Origin: an uncultured Siphonobacter sp.
GTDB lineage: Bacteria; Bacteroidota; Bacteroidia; Cytophagales; Spirosomataceae
Assembly: GCA_913775095.1 (NCBI GenBank)
Contig: CAJYIW010000023.1
Coordinates: forward strand, 1-64,000
Reading direction: 5' to 3'
DNA length: 64,000 nucleotides
The position numbers and the translations under genes were made by a program. Of the stretch, positions 8,996 through 17,790 are shown piece after piece (within the stretch, counting starts at the first letter, position 1; each line of letters opens with the position of its first letter). The notes under the pieces were generated by a model. The model saw nothing but the letters and a program-made list of their open reading frames with translations. It searched no databases and was not told the origin of the DNA.

Positions 8996-9027
8996 CAAAT
9001 ATACTGCAATCCAAAAGCAAAAAGCAA
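8996..9027 (-). promoter_or_regulatory. Bacteroidota-type promoter of tRNA-His
   Basis: On the minus strand TTG (9027-9025), a 21-base spacer and TATATTTG (9003-8996) match the -33/-7 consensus TTG-N19..21-TAnnTTTG. Transcription would begin a few bases before the tRNA 5' end at 8984. Confidence 0.8.
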
Positions 9028-9043
9028 GTGCTTTTGAAAGAAG

Positions 9044-9080
9044 GGAAGAAGAAAAGTATAAAAATGCCTTTTCTTCTTCC
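9044..9080 (-). terminator. Hairpin after the superoxide dismutase gene
   Basis: GGAAGAAGAAAAG and CTTTTCTTCTTCC pair over 13 bp with an 11-base loop, 12 bases after the sod stop codon. The downstream T run is weak, so termination is plausible but not certain. Confidence 0.5.
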
Positions 9081-9091
9081 GCATTTTACGC

Positions 9092-9700
9092 TTATTTGGC
9101 TGATTGATAGTTGGTTTCAGCCACGTCCCAGCTTACTACATTCCAGAAAGCGTCTACGTAATCAGGGCGTTTATTTTGATACTTCAGGTAATAGGCGTGT
9201 TCCCACACGTCCAGACCAAGGATAGCCTTGCCTTTTTTCTCGGCTACGTCCATTAAAGGATTGTCTTGATTAGGCGTAGAAGAAATAGCCAGTTCGCCAT
9301 CTTCACCCACGATTAACCAGGCCCAGCCTGAACCGAAACGAGCAGCTGCCGCTTTCTTGAATTCGTCTTTGAAAGCATCGAATGAGCCAAATTTAGCATC
9401 AATTGCTGTGGCTAATTCGCCTTTAGGAGCACCGCCTCCGCTGGGAGAAAGGATATTCCAGAAAAAAGTATGGTTCCAGTGGCCGCCACCGTTGTTGCGA
9501 ACGGCTACGGGTAACTGACCTACATTCTTAAGAAGATCTTCCAGTGTCTTTCCTTCGAGTTCGGTACCGGCAACGGCATTGTTCAAATTCGTTACGTAGG
9601 TCTGGTGATGACGGTCGTGGTGAATCGTCATAGTCTGAGCATCGAAGTGAGGCTCTAATGCATCTGCCGCGTAGGGGAGAGGAGCAAGTTCAAAAGCCAT
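9092..9700 (-). CDS. sodA: Superoxide dismutase, Mn-type (Mn/Fe family)
   Basis: Converts superoxide to hydrogen peroxide and oxygen in the cytoplasm (no signal peptide). The 202 residues carry all metal ligands: His27, His77 (NHTFFW), Asp164 and His168 ([11 protein letters not shown]). Residues that separate Mn from Fe enzymes favour Mn: glycines before HWNH (GGGHWNH) and a glutamine in STPNQDNP (Gln145), rather than the AQVWNH glutamine of Fe enzymes. A cambialistic enzyme cannot be excluded. It lies between tadA and tRNA-His on the same strand with its own short upstream gap. Confidence 0.95.
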   Translation of the reverse strand: MAFELAPLPYAADALEPHFDAQTMTIHHDRHHQTYVTNLNNAVAGTELEGKTLEDLLKNVGQLPVAVRNNGGGHWNHTFFWNILSPSGGGAPKGELATAIDAKFGSFDAFKDEFKKAAAARFGSGWAWLIVGEDGELAISSTPNQDNPLMDVAEKKGKAILGLDVWEHAYYLKYQNKRPDYVDAFWNVVSWDVAETNYQSAK

Positions 9701-9814
9701 AGCTGGTTGAATATTATAGAATTTAGAAATTAGGAAATGAGTAAGTACTCGGTTTTAAAAAGGTGTTCCAAGCAGCAAAGGTTCCTGGAAACGCCTGCAA
9801 TATTAAAGAAAGCC

Positions 9815-10255
9815 TTAATTGCGGCGTAATTTTCTGAAAAAATCAAGCAACTGCTGCTCGGTTTCAGCACCCATGATTCCCGCCGTAACGCGGGTTTTGG
9901 GGTGTAATAAAGGGCCTGCCTGAGAAAAACCGCGTTTGGCATCACTGGCTCCGTACACCAGTCTTCCCAGCTGAGCCCAGTACAAGGCTCCCGCACACAT
10001 GACGCAGGGTTCAAGCGTAACGTACAGTGTACAGTCGCGAAGGAATTTGGAACCCAGGTAGTGACTGGCCGCTGTCAGAGCAATGATCTCAGCGTGGGCC
10101 GTAACATCCCGAAGTTCTTCGGTCTGATTGCGGCCTTTGCCAATGATGCGGTTTTGGGACACCACAACGGCTCCTACGGGAATTTCGCCTGTTTCAGCGG
10201 CCTGCCGGGCCAGGTCAAAGGCTACTGACATGAAGTATTCATCACTTAAAGTCAC
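9815..10255 (-). CDS. tadA: tRNA-specific adenosine deaminase
   Basis: TadA deaminates A34 to inosine in tRNA-Arg(ACG). The 146 residues show the zinc cytidine-deaminase motifs HAE (54-56) and PCVMC (83-87), and the family context TGEIPVGAVVV and MCAGALYWAQLGRLVYGASD. The C-terminal region (MGAETEQQLLDFFRKLR) is typical of TadA rather than free guanine deaminases. Its stop is 11 bases after the start region of nothing else; the upstream lipoprotein gene ends 11 bases before it, so the two may be cotranscribed. Confidence 0.92.
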   Translation of the reverse strand: MTLSDEYFMSVAFDLARQAAETGEIPVGAVVVSQNRIIGKGRNQTEELRDVTAHAEIIALTAASHYLGSKFLRDCTLYVTLEPCVMCAGALYWAQLGRLVYGASDAKRGFSQAGPLLHPKTRVTAGIMGAETEQQLLDFFRKLRRN

Positions 10256-10266
10256 TCGTGTTGGGG

Positions 10267-11163
10267 TTATCTGCGGGGGTAAAAATACAAATGTCCGCGA
10301 ATACCCGAACGATCTTCACTTAAAGTATAATAACCCGAATGATCCGTTGCAAAGGCAATGGCTTCCCCCTGGGGTTCGGGAAAATAGGGCATCACCCGCG
10401 GTGACCGCTTCATCATTTCGGCGATACTTTCCCCGCTGTTCCGCTTCCAGTAATACACCGTCATGTAATCTTTGATGAGTAGTTCCTGTCCGTCGGGTGA
10501 TAAATCAGCGGCCGTGATGATCGTCTGGGGCAGGTCCTCAACGACTTCCGCCGTGGTGACTTGCTGCGTAGACTGGGGGTAAGGCAGTCGGTAAAGCTTG
10601 GTTCCTGAGCTTACCTTGGAGATGATATAAATATCCTGAGTCTGATGATCGACGAAGAATCCTTCGGAATCCCACTGGCCATCGGGGTAGCGATACGTGA
10701 TTTTTTCCACATTGGAAACCGAACTTTTACCGGATAAAGTCGTTGGGTCAGGTTCAGCAAATCGGTAAATGGTATGGGTTGCGTATTGATTCAGATTATC
10801 ACCCGTGTCCCCTACGTATAGCGTAGGAACGCCATTGCGGATGGAGGCTGATATTTCTTCCCAGTCATTGTTTGTAGCTCCTTCCACGACAACCGTGGCT
10901 TTCCATTTGGCATTGGTGGCGTCCAGCAGAAAAATTTCGTTGGGATGGCCTGAGTCGTTGTGCGTCCAGATAAAATTCGGGTTATGACGGCTGACGGCCA
11001 GCCCGGAAGCTTCGGTTATGGCGGGATTGTCAAGGGAACCGCGGCTCTGAGCCGAACCAAAAGAAGCGGTCTCGGGCTTTTCCGGAAACAGGGCATCGCA
11101 GGAGGAAGTCCCCACCAGAATTCCTAAAAAAATAATCAATCGATAAGAAGTCACAACGTTCAT
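10267..11163 (-). CDS. Lipoprotein, predicted beta-propeller (PE-PGRS-like annotation in relatives)
   Basis: A 298-residue lipoprotein: hydrophobic leader and lipobox TSSC (Cys22). The mature sequence begins EASGLAVSRHNPNFIWTHND, followed by repeated strand-turn units (LYVGDTGDN, IYIISKVSSGTKLYRLPY, AADLSPDGQELLIKDY, IAFATDHSGYYTLSE) that suggest a phytase- or SdiA-regulated-like propeller. Similar proteins are widespread in Bacteroidota and Actinobacteria without a known function. It sits 11 bases upstream of tadA on the same strand. Confidence 0.75.
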   Translation of the reverse strand: MNVVTSYRLIIFLGILVGTSSCDALFPEKPETASFGSAQSRGSLDNPAITEASGLAVSRHNPNFIWTHNDSGHPNEIFLLDATNAKWKATVVVEGATNNDWEEISASIRNGVPTLYVGDTGDNLNQYATHTIYRFAEPDPTTLSGKSSVSNVEKITYRYPDGQWDSEGFFVDHQTQDIYIISKVSSGTKLYRLPYPQSTQQVTTAEVVEDLPQTIITAADLSPDGQELLIKDYMTVYYWKRNSGESIAEMMKRSPRVMPYFPEPQGEAIAFATDHSGYYTLSEDRSGIRGHLYFYPRR

Positions 11164-11294
11164 GGCTTTTTCTAAACTTTAACAAAGGATTGAAGTTATA
11201 TGTTGAGTAAAAAATCTACTTTTAACAGACTTTAAAGATTAGCTATCTCTTTTAACTAACGCGGAATTTTTCAGCCTCAACATTACTATTTATT

Positions 11295-12791
11295 ATGTTT
11301 TCTCAAAAGGATTTAGAGCAAATTGAAACCAAAGGTATTGAGATAAAAACGGTAGAAAGCCAGATTCAGTACTTTATTGATGGGTTTCCCTGGATGAGCC
11401 TGACTCGTGCGGCTACTCCGGGAGACGGCATTCTTCAGTTAACCGATGAACAGATTCAACAGGCTCTCGATACGTACGAAGAATACGTGCCTACCCTACG
11501 GATTGTCAAGTTTGTTCCGGCTTCGGGAGCGGCTACCCGGATGTTTAAATCCTTGTTTGCTTTCCTAGAAGCAGGAAAATCGGACAAATCCGTTGAGGAG
11601 TTTTTCGAACGAATCAGCGAGTTTGCTTTTTACGATGATCTTAAAGCCGCTCTGGCTAAAGATGGTCTGGAGATTGAAACGGCCGACCGCCTGACCATTG
11701 CCGAATATTTCCTGACCAGCAAAGGTCTGGATTATGGCTCATTACCCAAAGGCTTACTGAAATTTCACCGGTACGAGAACGAAAATCGTACGCCCGTGGA
11801 AGAGCATCTGGTGGAAGGAGCTACGTACGCCCGCTCGAAAGGCGAAGTGGCCATTCACTTTACGGTGTCTCCTGAACACAAAGCCAAGTTCCGCGAGCTG
11901 ATTGAAGAAAAAGCTTCGGAATACGCAGAGCGTCATAACCTGGGCTTTGGCATTGACTTCTCGGAGCAAAAATCATCCACTGATACCATTGCCGTGAATA
12001 TGGATAATACGCCATTTACGGACAAAAGTGGTGCCTTGTTATTCCGCCCTGCCGGTCACGGAGCTTTACTGGCGAATTTGAATGACGTGGAAGCGGATCT
12101 GGTTTTCATTAAAAACATCGATAACGTCGTTCCTGATCGGCTGAAGAATACGACTACCATTTATAAACGAGCCATTGCCGGAACCTTGCTGCAAACGCGG
12201 GAGCGGGTGTTTGATTACCTGAAACGTCTCGATAGCGGAGATACAAGTCAGGAATTGATGGCAGAAATTGATGAGTTTTTACGCCGGGTTCTCTGCGTAG
12301 AACCTCTCAATGGGTTCTACGAAGGATCGGTAGAAGAGGTAGTTACGTACTTCCGTAACAAACTCAATCGTCCGATTCGGGTATGTGGCATGGTGAAGAA
12401 CGTAGGCGAACCCGGCGGCGGTCCTTTCTGGGCCAAAAGCCCGGATGGCTCGAGCCAGTTACAGGTAGTTGAATCCGCCCAGGTTGATATGGATGACGAA
12501 GCACAAAAGGATAAGTTCCTCAAGGCTACGCACTTTAATCCCGTAGATCTGGTGTGTTCCTGGACTGATTACACGGGTAAAGCCTTTGATCTGCTGAAAT
12601 TCCGCGATCCTCAGACGGGCTTCATTACTCAGAAATCTAAAGATGGAAAAGACCTGAAAGCTCAGGAATTGCCCGGTCTCTGGAATGGCTCGATGTCGGA
12701 TTGGAATACTTTATTCGTAGAGGTTCCCCTGATTACCTTTAATCCGGTAAAAACGGTCAATGACTTACTCCGCGATGAACACAAAGGGTAA
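11295..12791 (+). CDS. DUF4301 family protein
   Basis: A 498-residue cytoplasmic protein of the DUF4301 family, which is largely confined to Bacteroidota. The segment VKFVPASGAATRMFKSLF (about 75-92) resembles the glycine-rich nucleotide-binding loop of sugar nucleotidyltransferases, and VCGMVKNVGEPGGGPFW is another strongly conserved stretch. A nucleotidyltransferase-like role is only an inference. It is a single gene, divergent from the propeller lipoprotein and closed by a bidirectional terminator. Confidence 0.85.
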   Translation: MFSQKDLEQIETKGIEIKTVESQIQYFIDGFPWMSLTRAATPGDGILQLTDEQIQQALDTYEEYVPTLRIVKFVPASGAATRMFKSLFAFLEAGKSDKSVEEFFERISEFAFYDDLKAALAKDGLEIETADRLTIAEYFLTSKGLDYGSLPKGLLKFHRYENENRTPVEEHLVEGATYARSKGEVAIHFTVSPEHKAKFRELIEEKASEYAERHNLGFGIDFSEQKSSTDTIAVNMDNTPFTDKSGALLFRPAGHGALLANLNDVEADLVFIKNIDNVVPDRLKNTTTIYKRAIAGTLLQTRERVFDYLKRLDSGDTSQELMAEIDEFLRRVLCVEPLNGFYEGSVEEVVTYFRNKLNRPIRVCGMVKNVGEPGGGPFWAKSPDGSSQLQVVESAQVDMDDEAQKDKFLKATHFNPVDLVCSWTDYTGKAFDLLKFRDPQTGFITQKSKDGKDLKAQELPGLWNGSMSDWNTLFVEVPLITFNPVKTVNDLLRDEHKG

Positions 12792-12812
12792 CAGACTCTC
12801 ACGATAACTCAT

Positions 12813-12854
12813 AAAAAAAGGTCCCGCTGGTTATGAACAGCGAGACCTTTTTTT
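12813..12854. terminator. Bidirectional terminator between DUF4301 and Rid genes
   Basis: A7-GGTC-C-CGCTG and CAGCG-A-GACC-T7 form a long stem with one mismatch and an 8-base loop, placed between two convergent genes. Confidence 0.88.
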
Positions 12855-12871
12855 ATAAATAGTCAATTCAT

Positions 12872-13258
12872 CTAGGCCAGAACGGCAGTGAATTCAATTT
12901 CAATAAGGTAATCCGGACCGGCCAGTTTGCTGATTTCGTAAATGGCAGTAACGGGCTTGATGTCCCTGAAAAACTCACCGTGAGCCCGGCCAATCTCGTC
13001 AAACTTCGCCATGTCGGTGGTGAACATTCGCGTACGAACGACATCCTTCAAGCTTGCTCCGGCTTCTTCCAGAACTTTTTCAATGCGTTCAATGATGTTT
13101 CTGGTTTGGGCGTAGCCATCATCGGCCTTCACTTTTTCACCATCTACGATAGCGACCGTACCAGCGACTTCAATCAGATTACCGAGGCGTACGGCCCGAC
13201 AATACCCTACTTTATCTTCCCAGGGAGAGCCCGAGAGAATGGTTTGACGTTGAGACAT
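12872..13258 (-). CDS. RidA/YjgF-family protein lacking the catalytic arginine
   Basis: A 128-residue Rid-family protein; members form trimers, and RidA itself hydrolyses reactive enamine/imine intermediates. The fold is clear from VRLGNLIEVAGTVAI, DVVRTRMFTTDM and YLIEIEFTAVL. At the place of the RidA active-site arginine (PARSxVEV in RidA) this protein reads KPVTAIYEI, so the arginine is replaced by threonine. By established knowledge, Rid subfamilies without that residue lack imine deaminase activity, so I avoid the name ridA. Function unknown. Confidence 0.85.
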   Translation of the reverse strand: MSQRQTILSGSPWEDKVGYCRAVRLGNLIEVAGTVAIVDGEKVKADDGYAQTRNIIERIEKVLEEAGASLKDVVRTRMFTTDMAKFDEIGRAHGEFFRDIKPVTAIYEISKLAGPDYLIEIEFTAVLA

Positions 13259-13351
13259 GATTCGTTTACAGTTGTTAGGTTTTCTGTTTTCACTGGGAAA
13301 ACGGAAGGATTTTCTACTATAAATAAGGATGGTCGAAACGTAAAGTGGCCC

Positions 13352-14011
13352 TTACTTAGAGGTAGTATCGGTTTCCTTTTTTAGTAAGGTAATGGCTTCG
13401 CTTACTTCGCCCACGACTTCATCCCGCGTACCATCGTAAATGCCACGAATGCGTTTCTGAGGATCGACAACGATGAACGCTCCACTGTGGAGAATGCCCC
13501 CGGGTTCGTCGCTGTCTTCCTTTGCCGAAACAAAATAGGCGTTCTGGCCAATATCAAAAATCTCCTTTCGGTCGCCCGTTACAAAGTACCAGCTTTTCTG
13601 CCCGTACACGCCTAAATCCGTCGCGTACTGTTTCAGCCGGCCTACGCTGTCGCGTTTGGGGTCAATCGAATGGGAGAGAAACATAACCTGGGGATCGTCC
13701 TTAAATTTTTCGTACAGCTTCCGCATTTCCATCGTCATCTTGGGGCAGATGGTAGGACAGCTCGTAAAGAAAAAATCAGCAACATAGATTTTCCCATCAA
13801 GATTCTTCTGGGTGATGGTATCCCCGTACTGACTGGCAAAAGCAAAATCCGGAATCTGATGATAAAGGGTATCGGTTACTTCTTTGCCATCCACCACTTT
13901 CGTCGTAACGCCCTGGCGGGGTCCCAGAATAGGTAACCGGGAGGATTCGGATTCACAACTGGAAAGTCCGGCCAGCGAAACCAGCAGAAGAGATAATTTA
14001 ATTATTTTCAT
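13352..14011 (-). CDS. SCO family (SCO1/SenC/PrrC) copper-binding lipoprotein
   Basis: A 219-residue lipoprotein (lipobox LSSC, Cys19) with a thioredoxin-like SCO domain. The copper-binding set is present: CPTIC (Cys85, Cys89) after VADFFFTS, and His175 in GGILHSGAF. SCO proteins deliver copper to the CuA site of cytochrome c oxidase or act as thiol-disulfide proteins outside the inner membrane. No oxidase genes are adjacent here. It lies 16 bases after the small lipoprotein gene at 14028 on the same strand, probably one transcript. Confidence 0.92.
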   Translation of the reverse strand: MKIIKLSLLLVSLAGLSSCESESSRLPILGPRQGVTTKVVDGKEVTDTLYHQIPDFAFASQYGDTITQKNLDGKIYVADFFFTSCPTICPKMTMEMRKLYEKFKDDPQVMFLSHSIDPKRDSVGRLKQYATDLGVYGQKSWYFVTGDRKEIFDIGQNAYFVSAKEDSDEPGGILHSGAFIVVDPQKRIRGIYDGTRDEVVGEVSEAITLLKKETDTTSK

Positions 14012-14027
14012 GGTACGTCAATCAGGA

Positions 14028-14426
14028 TTATTTCTTGAGGAAGGCTTTGGCCGCCGCTACACTGCTGCTGGTTTGCTCTTCCACTTTCGTTACTTTGGCT
14101 TTTTCGGCTTCGAGGTAAGCCCGGCCCTTTTCCGCCGATAGATCCAGAAGAGTATCGCCGTTATAATTACTCATCCAGTCATCCATCCCTTTTTCGGCCT
14201 GGCCCAGAGCCATAATCAGGCTATCACCCTTCGCTCGCTGGGTAGAGTCTTTGGCAATTTCCTGACGGATGCCTTCCTGCAGGTCCGCAATCTGCATGTA
14301 AGGTCCCATGATTTTATCATGCATGCCTTCCACTTCTTTCTGAAATTCCGTTAAATCTTCTTTAGGAGGATTTTGGCAGGCTAGCAGGATACCGATACAT
14401 AAAAGGGATAAGAAACCAGTTTTCAT
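14028..14426 (-). CDS. Small lipoprotein next to SCO gene, function unknown
   Basis: A 132-residue lipoprotein with lipobox LLAC (Cys16). The mature part is helical and charged (EFQKEVEGMHDKIMGPYMQI, a GDSLIMALGQAEKGMDDWM segment, then an Ala/Lys-rich C-terminal helix). Homologues near SCO genes in Bacteroidota are sometimes named viral A-type inclusion protein, a misleading label. The position immediately upstream of the SCO gene suggests a shared envelope or respiratory role; this is inference. Confidence 0.75.
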   Translation of the reverse strand: MKTGFLSLLCIGILLACQNPPKEDLTEFQKEVEGMHDKIMGPYMQIADLQEGIRQEIAKDSTQRAKGDSLIMALGQAEKGMDDWMSNYNGDTLLDLSAEKGRAYLEAEKAKVTKVEEQTSSSVAAAKAFLKK

Positions 14427-14458
14427 AACAATTGGGGTTTAATGAAAAGAAATAAACG

Positions 14459-16114
14459 TTAGAATGGACTGAGTAACTCACGGGCATTCTCAATGACGGC
14501 GGGGGAGGGCTTAGCTCCTCCAATCATCTGGGCAATTTCCAGCACTCGTTCTTCGGTAGAGAGCTGCCGGATGCGGGAAACGGTGCGGTCAGAGGAATGA
14601 TCCTTATAAACAAAGTAATGGGCGTCTCCTTTCGCGGCAATCTGGTGAAGGTGCGTGATGGCAATGAGCTGGTGGCCCTGAGCCATGTCTTTCATCATGT
14701 TGCCCACTTTGATGGCAATTTCGCCCGAAATACCCGTATCAATTTCGTCAAAAACTATGGTGGGCAGGGATCGCTTATTGGCCAGAATGTATTTAACGGC
14801 CAGCATCAAACGGCTGAACTCTCCGCCTGAGGCTACTTCCCGAAGCTGGCGGGGCTTGATACCTTTATTGGCTGAAAACAGAAAATTCACCGTATCAATA
14901 CCCTGACTACTGGGTTTTCCCATCTGAAGGTCTACGACCAGCCGGCCGTTAGGAATTCCCAGATCGTTGAGAAGCCCCGTAACGAGGTCTTCAATTTCGG
15001 GGAGGATTACCTTACGGGAGTCGGAAAGCTGACGGGCTACCTGCTCAAGTTTTTCCCAGGCCTGGTGAGCCGCCTGCTGGGCAGCGGTCAGTTCATCGTC
15101 CAGGTTAAGGACTTTAGATACTTTCCTTTCAAGGTCCGCCTGAATGCCCAGCAGTTCAGCCACCGTGGTGACATTATGCTTTTTCTGTAAATTATAAAGC
15201 AGACTAAGCCGTTCCTGAAGCAAAGCTATTTTTTCATCATCAAGCTCAACGGCATCTTCTTCTGACTCCAGTTCACTGACTACATCCTTGAGCTCAATAA
15301 GGCAGCTCTGCACCCGATCCCTCAGGGACGTATACGTACTGCCGTAGCCACTGATGCCATTGAGATTTCCAACGACGCTCTGCATCCAGTTTAAAATGCT
15401 CTGTTCCGGATCATTGAGGTAACCCACGGCGGCCACGAGCCGTTGCTTGATTTCTTCGGCATTCTCCAGCGTGGTTAACTCTTTCTCCATATCGCTCTGC
15501 TCATTTTCCTGAAAACGGGCCTGAGCGAGTTCCTCTAAAAGAAAAGAATTGTAATCGAATTCCTTGCGAATGTCCCGGGCTTCGGCCTGCAGGCGGTCGT
15601 AAGCTTCCTGTTTCTTACGGAAGTCACGAAATTGTTCCTTGTAAGCATCCAGCAGAGAACCATTCTGAGCATAGGTATCAACGAGCTGTAACTGATACTC
15701 CTGCGAACCCAGCAAAATGGAATCGTGCTGCGAATGGACGTCCATTAATTCGGATCCAATGCGGCGGAGGGTTTCCAGATTGACGGGGGTATCATTGACA
15801 AAAGCCCGTGATTTTCCCGAAGGACTAATTTCCCGGCGAATGATGCAGGTGGTGTCGTAATCGATTTCTTCTTCTTCGAAAACGGACCTGATGAAATAAC
15901 CCGAAATATCAAACTGGCCTTCAATGATGCATTTCTTGGTAGGGTCCCAGAGGACTTTAGTATCCGCCCGGTTTCCCCGAAGCATACCGATGGCTCCCAG
16001 TAAAATGGATTTACCCGCCCCGGTTTCACCCGTAATGATATTCAAACCTCCGCTGGGCGAAAGTTCAAGGGTTTCAATAAGTGCGTAATTCTGTATAAGC
16101 AGATTTGAAAGCAT
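14459..16114 (-). CDS. recN: DNA repair ATPase RecN
   Basis: RecN is an SMC-like ATPase acting in double-strand break repair. The 551 residues show Walker A GETGAGKS (29-36) in MLSNLLIQNYALIETLEL context, a coiled-coil central half, the ABC signature REVASGGEFSRLMLA, and Walker B TIVFDEIDTGISGE. Length is normal. It follows DUF4835, GNAT and the small Sm-like gene on the same strand; in Bacteroidota recN often closes the bamD-rpoZ-coaBC-DUF4835 cluster, as here with two genes inserted. A TAACTTTG box (16178-16171, minus) may give it an own promoter. Confidence 0.96.
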   Translation of the reverse strand: MLSNLLIQNYALIETLELSPSGGLNIITGETGAGKSILLGAIGMLRGNRADTKVLWDPTKKCIIEGQFDISGYFIRSVFEEEEIDYDTTCIIRREISPSGKSRAFVNDTPVNLETLRRIGSELMDVHSQHDSILLGSQEYQLQLVDTYAQNGSLLDAYKEQFRDFRKKQEAYDRLQAEARDIRKEFDYNSFLLEELAQARFQENEQSDMEKELTTLENAEEIKQRLVAAVGYLNDPEQSILNWMQSVVGNLNGISGYGSTYTSLRDRVQSCLIELKDVVSELESEEDAVELDDEKIALLQERLSLLYNLQKKHNVTTVAELLGIQADLERKVSKVLNLDDELTAAQQAAHQAWEKLEQVARQLSDSRKVILPEIEDLVTGLLNDLGIPNGRLVVDLQMGKPSSQGIDTVNFLFSANKGIKPRQLREVASGGEFSRLMLAVKYILANKRSLPTIVFDEIDTGISGEIAIKVGNMMKDMAQGHQLIAITHLHQIAAKGDAHYFVYKDHSSDRTVSRIRQLSTEERVLEIAQMIGGAKPSPAVIENARELLSPF

Positions 16115-16175
16115 GAGTCGCAGTAAGAGTCACCAGGAAAGCTACAAAGGCATACCCGATCATTTAATTCCAAAG

Positions 16176-16397
16176 TTAAAAGGCAGCCTTCAGATCGTAA
16201 ATAATTTCCGCAATCTGATCGAGTGGATAGCGGTGTTGGCGGAGCAGACCGTCTTCTAAAATGAGTTCCTGATTCTGTTGCTTGACGAGGCGGCCAAAAT
16301 ACGTAACGCCATTGCGTAAGACCACGTTGAGCTGGATGCCATTCAGTTGAGCCAGGGCTTCGGCCGTCGCCGGAACCCTAATGATTCGTTTCCCCAT
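16176..16397 (-). CDS. Small Sm-like (LSm-fold candidate) protein
   Basis: A 73-residue protein that I do not recognise as a named family. The segment LNGIQLNVVLRNGVTYFGRLVKQ (written here as LNGIQLNVVLRNG then VTYFGRLVKQ, about 18-40) resembles the Sm1 pattern (hydrophobic strands, L+NG, then G-L), and ELILEDGLLRQHRYPLDQI could be the following strands. The start ATG lies inside the end of the GNAT gene (20-base overlap), which suggests translational coupling. RNA binding would be an inference only. Confidence 0.6.
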   Translation of the reverse strand: MGKRIIRVPATAEALAQLNGIQLNVVLRNGVTYFGRLVKQQNQELILEDGLLRQHRYPLDQIAEIIYDLKAAF

Positions 16398-16827
16398 GAT
16401 AAGTCATAACGTAATGGTGCTTGATCTCTCCCGAGCAGCTCAATCCGTGCCGTTCGTAAAATCGGCGGGCGGCCTGATTAACCTGCAGAACCGTCAGTTG
16501 CAAAGGTAAGTGCTGACTTCGGGCTTCGGCCTTTAATTCTTCCAATAATAAAGAACCAATGCCGCGATTTTGAAAGGTAGGCAAAATATAAATTTCCGAC
16601 AGAAAAATCTCGTCTTTTCGCCGTTCTACCCGCAGGATTCCCGCGGGCTGTTCCTGGTAATCAATGATTTGGACGCAGGACTCGGCGAAGGTTTGATCAA
16701 AGAAGCTCCGCTGGAGTTGTTCATACCAGGCCCCCCAGGTCTCTACGACATAAGAGCCCAGCGTTTTCTTTTTGACGTAATAAGCCCAGTCGCGGTCCTG
16801 AGCAGTGGCGGGTCGTAGCGTAATCAT
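16378..16827 (-). CDS. GNAT-family N-acetyltransferase
   Basis: A 149-residue acetyltransferase with the acetyl-CoA binding motif A FQNRGIGSLLLEEL (about 85-98) after IFLSEIYILPT, and the motif B region LTVLQVNQAARRFYERHGL. It transfers an acetyl group from acetyl-CoA to an unidentified amine. It overlaps the following Sm-like gene by 20 bases and lies between DUF4835 and recN, where most relatives have no such gene. Confidence 0.88.
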   Translation of the reverse strand: MITLRPATAQDRDWAYYVKKKTLGSYVVETWGAWYEQLQRSFFDQTFAESCVQIIDYQEQPAGILRVERRKDEIFLSEIYILPTFQNRGIGSLLLEELKAEARSQHLPLQLTVLQVNQAARRFYERHGLSCSGEIKHHYVMTYHGETNH

Positions 16828-16859
16828 TTTCGCTGAAGGTAAAAGCTTCGTTCCAGCTC

Positions 16860-17765
16860 TTACCTGACCAGCTGTCGATAGGAATCGGCCTTAGTAGGGT
16901 CAAGCTGGGAAAGCACCTGATACGCCTGGTTTTTCTCAGCCGCATTGCCTTTGGAAAAAATCTGGATGAGCTCGCCCGATTTAGCATCAAAAAAGCTGTT
17001 GATGACCAGGGCGGAAGGCTTGAGCTGGACAACGCCGCGAATGTCGTTCAAGACGCCCAGAATGTTTTTTCGGGCCTGGTCGGGCTGATCGGCGAAGCTA
17101 TCCAGAGCCATTCGGTGATAGGTGTATAGCCCTTCGCGAAAAGGAAGAAGTTGCTGGTCCTGAAGATTTTCGATGAGCCAGTATCGACTTCGCTGATCGC
17201 CACTCTGATCCCAGCCGCGATAGCCGCTGTTGGTCGTCAGGTTGGCCACGTTGTACGCCCGCTGAATCCACTGATCGCCACCCCGTTTTCCGAACGAATC
17301 ATAGTCCAGAGCCAGAGCAATGTAGCTATAGTACGCCAGAAGCGAAGTCAGGTTATCCGAGAAAACGTTTTCATTGAAATTGAGCGGGTTCTCCGGCAGG
17401 TACCGAAAAGTAAACGCCCGGTCTACGTAGCGTAGCAGGACGCTTTCGTAGCTGGAGTTGAAAATGGGTCGGTAAATCTGAATGGTAGCCTGAGCATCGT
17501 AATCGCCTTGGGCCGTCGCTTTCTGAAAAGTCAGGGAAATATCCATCCGGATTTTTTCTTCTTCCCGAAACTGGTCATTCGTCCAGCGGCGACCGTTGAC
17601 GAAATCCGTCATGACCCGCTGCATTTCCCCAAACACCTGCTGACCATTATTCGACTGCTGATTCACCCGAATCTGATCCGTTCGCAGGGTAATGCTGCAA
17701 TTGATTTCCTGAGCCCGGGCGATTCCCGAAAAAAGAAGGAAGCAAGCGAGTATAAAGCGTTTCAT
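16860..17765 (-). CDS. DUF4835 family exported protein
   Basis: A 301-residue DUF4835 protein. I choose the ATG at 17765 because it starts a clean signal peptide (MKRFILACFLLFSGIARA, then QEINC); the frame runs on to 17807, overlapping coaBC, with other ATGs at 17774 and 17807. Conserved features include SITLRTDQI, DISLTFQKATAQGDYDAQA and RYWLIENL. DUF4835 genes sit after coaBC in very many Bacteroidota and probably act in the envelope; no biochemical function is known. Confidence 0.88.
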   Translation of the reverse strand: MKRFILACFLLFSGIARAQEINCSITLRTDQIRVNQQSNNGQQVFGEMQRVMTDFVNGRRWTNDQFREEEKIRMDISLTFQKATAQGDYDAQATIQIYRPIFNSSYESVLLRYVDRAFTFRYLPENPLNFNENVFSDNLTSLLAYYSYIALALDYDSFGKRGGDQWIQRAYNVANLTTNSGYRGWDQSGDQRSRYWLIENLQDQQLLPFREGLYTYHRMALDSFADQPDQARKNILGVLNDIRGVVQLKPSALVINSFFDAKSGELIQIFSKGNAAEKNQAYQVLSQLDPTKADSYRQLVR

Positions 17766-17790
17766 AGAATACATGGCAAAGAATGGATAC

